Source: Desulfobacterales bacterium
GTDB lineage: Bacteria; Desulfobacterota; Desulfobacteria; Desulfobacterales; JAHEIW01
Assembly (NCBI GenBank): GCA_030145015.1
Contig: JAQYWI010000012.1
Coordinates: forward strand, 1 to 55,975
Length of the DNA: 55,975 nucleotides
Direction: 5' to 3'
The notes under the pieces were generated by a model. That model saw only the letters and a program-made list of their open reading frames with translations. It ran no database searches and was not told the origin of the DNA. Shown piece after piece: positions 51,458-55,975 of this stretch (position 1 is the stretch's first letter; each line of letters begins with the position of its first letter). The translations under genes and the position numbers were made by a program.

Positions 51458-51862
51458 TTATTTGCGATCGATTTTAGCGGGGCGGGATATTTCGGTATCT
51501 AAAAAAATCGATTCTACCAAAGCCAGGATATCCTCGCCGGTCCAATCGTCTTTGGGGATCAAGTGCTCTACCCCGGAATCATTTGCTGCTGCCCGGTATT
51601 CTGGAGAATCGTATCTTGCAAACATGGCAACGATTATTTCAGGATAAGATGCCTTGATCTTTCTTGCTAAATCGAGACCATTGTTGTCCGGTAAATAAAT
51701 ATCGATAAAGATCAGCAAGGGGGTAAAGGTGTTCAGCTTCGCCAGCCCTTCGGCGCCGGCGGCGGCTTCCTGGATTTCAATGGTCGGAAAACGACCATTA
51801 ATGATTTTCCTGAGGGACTCCCTGAAGGGAGTATTCGGATCAATTATTAAGATCCTGAACAT
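51458..51862 (-). CDS. Stand-alone degenerate response-regulator receiver
   Basis: The 134-residue protein is a single receiver domain without output. The phosphorylation Asp is present (D54 in FIDIYLPDNNG), as is the Lys (K104 in LIPKDD). But the acidic pair near the N-terminus is D8-P9 instead of DD, and the Thr/Ser of strand 4 is Ala (A82 in MFARYDS). Phosphorylation may be weak or absent. It lies 207 bases upstream of the porin on the same strand and is divergent from the NarL-type regulator. It could act as a phosphate sink or by binding another protein. Confidence 0.86.
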   Translation of the reverse strand: MFRILIIDPNTPFRESLRKIINGRFPTIEIQEAAAGAEGLAKLNTFTPLLIFIDIYLPDNNGLDLARKIKASYPEIIVAMFARYDSPEYRAAANDSGVEHLIPKDDWTGEDILALVESIFLDTEISRPAKIDRK

Positions 51863-52128
51863 TCGGGAACCGCTCCTGAATCGGGTGAGATTTTTTATGG
51901 ATAAACCCTTCAGACAATTGGTGCTTACCGATCAAACCGTTTAGCGAAAACCGCCGCACCAGACCATCATCTGTTTACTAAAGAAAATCATCATGATAAA
52001 TAAAGCCTACACTGTATATTTGATTTAATTAAACTGTATTTTTTATCTAGATTTAAGTAGTGGGCCGTTCGAAGAGAATATCCAAGCCTGCTAGAAGGCT
52101 TCTAATTCATTGCTAAAAAGGGCATATT

Positions 52129-52785
52129 ATGAAGGAGAAAGTCAGAATTGTTCTGGCAGAGGACCATACCATTCTCAGGGAAGGTTTGCGGGCGCTTTTA
52201 ACTGCTGATCCGGACTTTGAAATCATTGGAGAGGCGGCCGATGGCCGCGAAGCGGTCCGCTTTGTGGAGAAACAGATTCCCGACCTTATTTTAATGGATC
52301 TTTCGATGCCGCGCATGACCGGCATGGATGCGATCAGAGAGATCAAAAAGCGATATCCCCAGACAAAGATAATCGCATTGACGGTCCATAAAACCGAGGA
52401 ATACCTCCGGACCACCCTGCAGGCGGGTGCTGACGGTTATGTGCTAAAAGATGCCACCCATGAGGAGCTCATGATGGCCGTTGAGAGCGTCTTGAAAGGC
52501 AAAACCTATCTGAGTCCCGGTGTATCCAGAAGGGTGATCGAAGGATATCTGGAAGGTAAAGAGAGCCAGATGCCCCCTTCAACCCTGGGATTGCTTTCCC
52601 AGCGCGAACGGGAGGTATTGAAGCTGATTGCGGAGGGCTATAAAAATAAAGAAATTGCCACCGATCTTTGCATCAGTTTAAAAACCGTTGAAAAACATCG
52701 GGCCAATCTAATGAAAAAACTGGATCTTCACAATGCGGCTGCGCTGACGGCCTATGCCATCGAGCAGGGCCTTGTAGAACGCTAG
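52129..52785 (+). CDS. NarL/LuxR-family response regulator
   Basis: The 218-residue protein has a full receiver domain (EDH near residue 12, the phosphorylation Asp in LILMDLSMPRM near 57, Thr in ALTVHK and Lys in VLKDATHEEL). The C-terminal LuxR-type helix-turn-helix reads LSQREREVLKLIAEGYKNKEIATDLCISLKTVEKHRANLMKKL. It should be phosphorylated by the HisKA_3 kinase that faces it. The ribosome site is gaagga. Targets are unknown; the porin is a possible one. Confidence 0.95.
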   Translation: MKEKVRIVLAEDHTILREGLRALLTADPDFEIIGEAADGREAVRFVEKQIPDLILMDLSMPRMTGMDAIREIKKRYPQTKIIALTVHKTEEYLRTTLQAGADGYVLKDATHEELMMAVESVLKGKTYLSPGVSRRVIEGYLEGKESQMPPSTLGLLSQREREVLKLIAEGYKNKEIATDLCISLKTVEKHRANLMKKLDLHNAAALTAYAIEQGLVER

Positions 52786-52809
52786 AACCTATCTCAAAAA
52801 TGCCGTTAT

Positions 52810-52888
52810 CGAGGACGAGGACGAGCACGAGTGCGATTTTCTGCAACGTTCCTCCTCGTACTCGTACTCGTCGTCGTCCTCGTTTTTG
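52810..52888. terminator. Long GAGGAC-type hairpin between convergent two-component genes
   Basis: The left arm 52810-52831 is built of repeated cgagga/cgagca hexamers, the right arm 52861-52882 is its inverse with two mismatches in 22. Five T follow (52884-52888). It lies 25 bases after the regulator stop and 96 bases from the kinase stop, and probably ends both transcripts. Confidence 0.7.
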
Positions 52889-52983
52889 TTATCTAACGCA
52901 CACTGGTTAAGCCCGTTAGCCCGAATAAAATAAGATATTTTTCCGATTTCAACGGGCGCAACCGGCCAACCCTGATCCCAAAT

Positions 52984-55443
52984 CTAATGGGTCCAAACCG
53001 CCCTAACCGTAGTTCCGCGTCCCATTATAGAATTAATTTCAAACGCTGCTCCCGACAGTTCGGCCCGTTCCCGCATGCTGGCCAGACCAAATCCCCTTCG
53101 GGATGTTTTTAAAGCCATGGCCTGATCCAGATTAAACCCCCGCCCGTTATCATGGATTATCAATTCCATACGCGTTTCGTTTTTTCGCAACCGCAGGTGA
53201 ACAAAATTGGCGCGGCTGTGTTTGGCGACGTTGTTGAGCGCCTCTTGCAGGATACGATAAATAATCGTTTTGAGGTGGCTTGGGACTTCATCTTCTTCAA
53301 TGTCGATGGTGGTTTCAATTCGGATACCGGTATAGACATTATTAAATTCGCGGCAAAACCATCCGATGGTCGCCAGAATGCCCAGGTCATCTAAAATCGA
53401 AGGCCGCAGATCCTTTACGATTCTGCGAACCTCTTCAATGGTTTTCTGGGTTAAGGGGATGACCGTCTCCAAAGACCCCAGGTCAATCGGGTTTGTTGCT
53501 TCACGCAGTTCCAGGAGCGCGTTTTCCACGCTGAATTTTATGGCACTTAAGGCCTGACCGATACCATCATGCAGTTCCCGGGCAATGCGTTTGCGCTCCT
53601 TTTCTTCGGCTGAGAGGAGCTGGTTGGACAAAATCCGCAACTCCTTATCAGATTTTCGCAACGCTTCTTCGGCCTTGCGGCGTTTGGTTATATCGGCAAC
53701 GATTCCTGAAATGGCTGCACCCCCCTTATATTTTATCTGCGAGAAGCTTCGCATCACCCAGATGGTATCGCCGTTTTTTTTCACGCTTTTGCTTTCATAC
53801 TCAACCGGCACTTTTTCGCCTTTAAGCCTTTTTTCTCTTAATTTCTTGACCAGCGGCCGGTCATGCGGATGAACCAGATCCAGGGAGTCCATGCCGATCA
53901 ATTCGTTTTTAGGATAACCGTAGATGTCGGCAAATTTATCATTGGCAAATTCAATTTTTCCGTCCTTGAGGATGTAAACGCCAATCAACGCATCTTCGAC
54001 CAGGGTCGCATATTTCTGTTCAGATTCGCGTAATGCGTGCTCGGCGCGTTCGCATTCAGATATTTGTTCGCGTAATTTCTCGTTGGTTGTTCCGAGTTCG
54101 GTGGTGCGTTCATCCACCCGGCGCTTCAGTTCGTTGCGAGCCGCTTGCAACGCGCTTTTGGCCTGTTTGCGTTCGCTGATGTCGCGAATAATGGCCGTAA
54201 AAAAAATACCCTCCTTGGTTTCCCAGTTTGCAAGGGACAGCTCCAGCGGAAATTCACTTGCGTCTTTTCTGAGTCCGACCAGCTCAAGGATGTTTCCGGT
54301 TATTTTGGGTTTTTTGCGTGCAGCGGCTTTGCTTAAGCCCAGCTGATGTGCCTGTCGGAATCGTTCGGGCATAATAACGGCAACGGGTTTGCCGATCATC
54401 TCGTTGGCCGAATAGCCGAACATCAGTTCTGCCTGTGGGTTCCAGAATATAATCGTTCCACGCCTGTCGACGGTGATGATGGCATCAATTGCCGTTTCCA
54501 CCACGGATCGGAAGCGCTCCTCGCTGTGCTCCAATGATTCCAGCGTGCGGCTGTTAAAGAGCGCCACTGAGGCAAATTCGCTGAAACCCGATGCGATGCA
54601 GGCATCTTGTTTTGTGAACCCGCCCGGCTTGTTGGCCAGGCCGAGCAAGCCGACGGCTTGGCTGTCAATCACAAGGGGCGCGAATAAGACATTATCGAGC
54701 CTGGCATGTCCATCGGGCAAGAAATTTACCCATTCGCTTTGAGAAAATCGATTGTCAAAGACAGTTTTGCAGGAGTGGTAGGCTTTTTCGCGCAATCCCC
54801 GGATGGGCATCGGAAGCTCGGGATCCACCGTGCAGGCCAGTCCGCCGGAGTCCAGGTGCAGCAGTTCATTTTCGGTGCCATCTTTGGTTAATAAGGCCAC
54901 ATAACCGGCACTGGCGCCGATTAGATTCTTGCAGGAATTGAATATGGATTTGGCGGAATCTTTAAATTCGCGATATTGCAGGACAGCCCGGGAGCTTTCA
55001 AGCAAAGACGACACTTCTTTGGCTTGCTGGTTGGATTTTTCAAGCGCATTGCATAATGCGTCTTCGGCTTGCTTGCGGTCCGTGATGTCCGTTATGGCGG
55101 TGTTAAAGTGATGGCCATTTGCGCCCCTATTATGCGCCTTAATGGCAATACTTTCCAGCTGAGCCCAAAATGATGTGCGGTCCTTTTTAAGTATTCGCAG
55201 GTCATAGGTTTCGCGGTTGCCGGATTCAAAAACTTTTTTGCAATGGTACTGGAATCCATCCTGGAAATCGCCAACAATATAATTCGCAAATTTTTGTTTC
55301 AATAAATCCGATCGGTCGGTCCCCAGAAGTTTCGCTCCGGTCGGATTGACCTCCAGGATTTGACCCCCGTGGCCAAAGGTAAAAAAACCGATCGGAACAA
55401 ATTTAAACAGGTCCTCGTATCGTCTGTTGAATTCCCTTTTCAT
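52984..55443 (-). CDS. PAS/GAF sensor histidine kinase (NarX/HisKA_3 type)
   Basis: The 819-residue kinase has an N-terminal PAS domain (about 10-125), a GAF-like domain (about 150-310), two more PAS domains (about 315-430 and 475-590, IIFWNPQAELMFGYSANEMIG and GVYILKDGKIEFANDKFADIYGY), then a HisKA_3 dimerisation helix with RIARELHDGIGQ (His near 620). A HATPase part follows with LNNVAKHSRA, HDNGRGFN and GFGLASMRERAELSGA. There are no membrane helices, so it senses a cytoplasmic signal. It is convergent with the NarL-type regulator, its likely partner. Confidence 0.94.
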   Translation of the reverse strand: MKREFNRRYEDLFKFVPIGFFTFGHGGQILEVNPTGAKLLGTDRSDLLKQKFANYIVGDFQDGFQYHCKKVFESGNRETYDLRILKKDRTSFWAQLESIAIKAHNRGANGHHFNTAITDITDRKQAEDALCNALEKSNQQAKEVSSLLESSRAVLQYREFKDSAKSIFNSCKNLIGASAGYVALLTKDGTENELLHLDSGGLACTVDPELPMPIRGLREKAYHSCKTVFDNRFSQSEWVNFLPDGHARLDNVLFAPLVIDSQAVGLLGLANKPGGFTKQDACIASGFSEFASVALFNSRTLESLEHSEERFRSVVETAIDAIITVDRRGTIIFWNPQAELMFGYSANEMIGKPVAVIMPERFRQAHQLGLSKAAARKKPKITGNILELVGLRKDASEFPLELSLANWETKEGIFFTAIIRDISERKQAKSALQAARNELKRRVDERTTELGTTNEKLREQISECERAEHALRESEQKYATLVEDALIGVYILKDGKIEFANDKFADIYGYPKNELIGMDSLDLVHPHDRPLVKKLREKRLKGEKVPVEYESKSVKKNGDTIWVMRSFSQIKYKGGAAISGIVADITKRRKAEEALRKSDKELRILSNQLLSAEEKERKRIARELHDGIGQALSAIKFSVENALLELREATNPIDLGSLETVIPLTQKTIEEVRRIVKDLRPSILDDLGILATIGWFCREFNNVYTGIRIETTIDIEEDEVPSHLKTIIYRILQEALNNVAKHSRANFVHLRLRKNETRMELIIHDNGRGFNLDQAMALKTSRRGFGLASMRERAELSGAAFEINSIMGRGTTVRAVWTH

Positions 55444-55510
55444 GAATCCCCTCTCTTACTTTTGATTAGAACCTATTTCAAAAATGCATTTAGCACCCGA
55501 TGGCAAACCC

Positions 55511-55745
55511 ATAAAAAGTGCTAACATCAAATGAGCTAAAATTAAAAATGATCTAAAATGCCTAAAATGATGGTGTCGCTGCGCTCCATCTTTTTTTATA
55601 AATATGATCGTTCGACCCAGTCGTTCGACCCTGAGGCTCTCGAAGGGAGGCTCTCGAAGGGAGGCTCTCGAAGGGAGGCTCTCGACGGGTAGGATCCCTC
55701 AATTTTAGGCATTTTAGCTCATTTTAGTCTTTTTAGGCACTTCTA
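55511..55745 (-). repeat. TGCCTAAA/GAGCTAAA foldback element, copy B
   Basis: It repeats the words of copy A (41009-41147): ataaaaagtgc, gagctaaa, tgcctaaa, the centre ggtgtcgctgcgctcc, then tttaggcattttagctca. Copy B is longer because its right side contains tandem 14-base units. It lies about 70 bases past the dinB stop, again on the 3' side of a leftward gene. Confidence 0.75.
55633..55688 (+). repeat. Four tandem 14-base units
   Basis: GAGGCTCTCGAAGG is repeated four times head to tail (55633-55646, 55647-55660, 55661-55674, 55675-55688); the last has one change (GACGG). It sits inside copy B of the foldback element. Such arrays usually vary in number between strains. Confidence 0.9.
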
Positions 55746-55813
55746 ACGTTAGAGCAACTTTGGAACTTTTTTGCTCTGCCTTCGAAGATAAACCGCTATT
55801 TTCGCGATAGCTT

Positions 55814-55975
55814 CTAGTCCTCCTTAAGCGTCGCGCGGCCGATGATATCCCTGCCAAACTTTTTGCTGATCGAATCAAGGGTTTTGTCGACTTTTTCCCA
55901 TTCATCTTTGGTTTCTGCATTGTTTTCGAAAAGACCCATTTGTAAAGATGCGGTTATTGATGAAAACCCTGAGGT
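55814..55975 (-). CDS. dinB: DNA polymerase IV (DinB), C-terminal end only
   Basis: A frame open to the window edge encodes the last 53 residues. QMGLF at residues 12-16 is a beta-clamp-binding motif, and WEKVDKTLDSISKKFGRDIIG is the standard ending of DinB proteins. This Y-family polymerase copies damaged DNA. Only the clamp-binding tail is seen, so the catalytic part is inferred. An ImuB-type protein is possible but ends differently. Confidence 0.82.
   Translation of the reverse strand, partial: TSGFSSITASLQMGLFENNAETKDEWEKVDKTLDSISKKFGRDIIGRATLKED

Noticed and set aside
55714..55920. 68-codon Lys/Ser-rich open frame at the right edge
   Set aside because: Another frame on the same strand encodes a convincing DinB C-terminus with QMGLF and a standard ending.

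Overview
The window looks like chromosome of an anaerobic, Gram-negative, acyl-CoA-metabolising bacterium, most likely a sulfate-reducing Desulfobacterota of the Desulfobacterales type. That placement is inferred from gene content: two desulforedoxin-like minigenes, family III CoA-transferases, molybdenum enzymes, acyl-CoA dehydrogenases with an ETF:quinone oxidoreductase, a cobalamin-dependent ribonucleotide reductase, a CooC-type ATPase, an outer-membrane porin and a lipoprotein. I see no rRNA, tRNA, CRISPR array, phage or transposase gene.

Region 1 (1-15460) is a catabolic island read almost entirely rightward. It holds a three-subunit molybdenum hydroxylase (first subunit cut by the window edge), a family III CoA-transferase, two crotonases, an acyl-CoA ligase and two tandem desulforedoxin-like minigenes. 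A strong hairpin follows, then a second block: two adjacent family III CoA-transferases, an EamA exporter, an MFS transporter and a YtcJ-type amidohydrolase. A nitronate-monooxygenase-like gene converges on the end. Together they could import a carboxylic acid, activate it as a CoA thioester, hydroxylate or reduce it and beta-oxidise it; the substrate cannot be read from the sequence. Two of the three CoA-transferases lack the catalytic Asp, and one crotonase lacks one of the two catalytic Glu.

Region 2 (15461-24450) starts with a sigma-54-type promoter and two upstream palindromes in front of a TRAP transporter (DctPQM). A molybdopterin oxidoreductase with a four-cluster ferredoxin subunit follows. 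On the other strand are a CoxD-like MoxR ATPase and a CoxE-like VWA protein, then the truncated start of an XdhC/CoxI gene.

Region 3 (24500-34300) contains a Fic protein with a palindromic operator, an MFS transporter, an ASKHA-domain protein without the usual ferredoxin domain, a Sir2 deacylase, a metallo-beta-lactamase-fold hydrolase, PrmA-like methyltransferase, an AcuB-like CBS protein, an AcuC-like deacetylase and a CooC-like ATPase, mostly leftward.

Region 4 (34300-46500) has two convergent acyl-CoA dehydrogenases, a phasin with a histone-H1-like tail, a TauE/SafE-type membrane protein with a YtkA/FixH-like exported protein, ETF:quinone oxidoreductase, a ZIP metal transporter, CysS and ZnuA-ZnuC-ZnuB. 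Region 5 (46490-55975) has NrdJ with two NrdR boxes, a lipoprotein with repeated FxEWK words, a porin, a degenerate receiver, a NarL-type regulator convergent with its probable PAS/GAF histidine kinase, and the end of dinB.

The intergenic DNA is rich in foldback elements. Two families occur twice each in the window and lie at the 3' ends of leftward genes.
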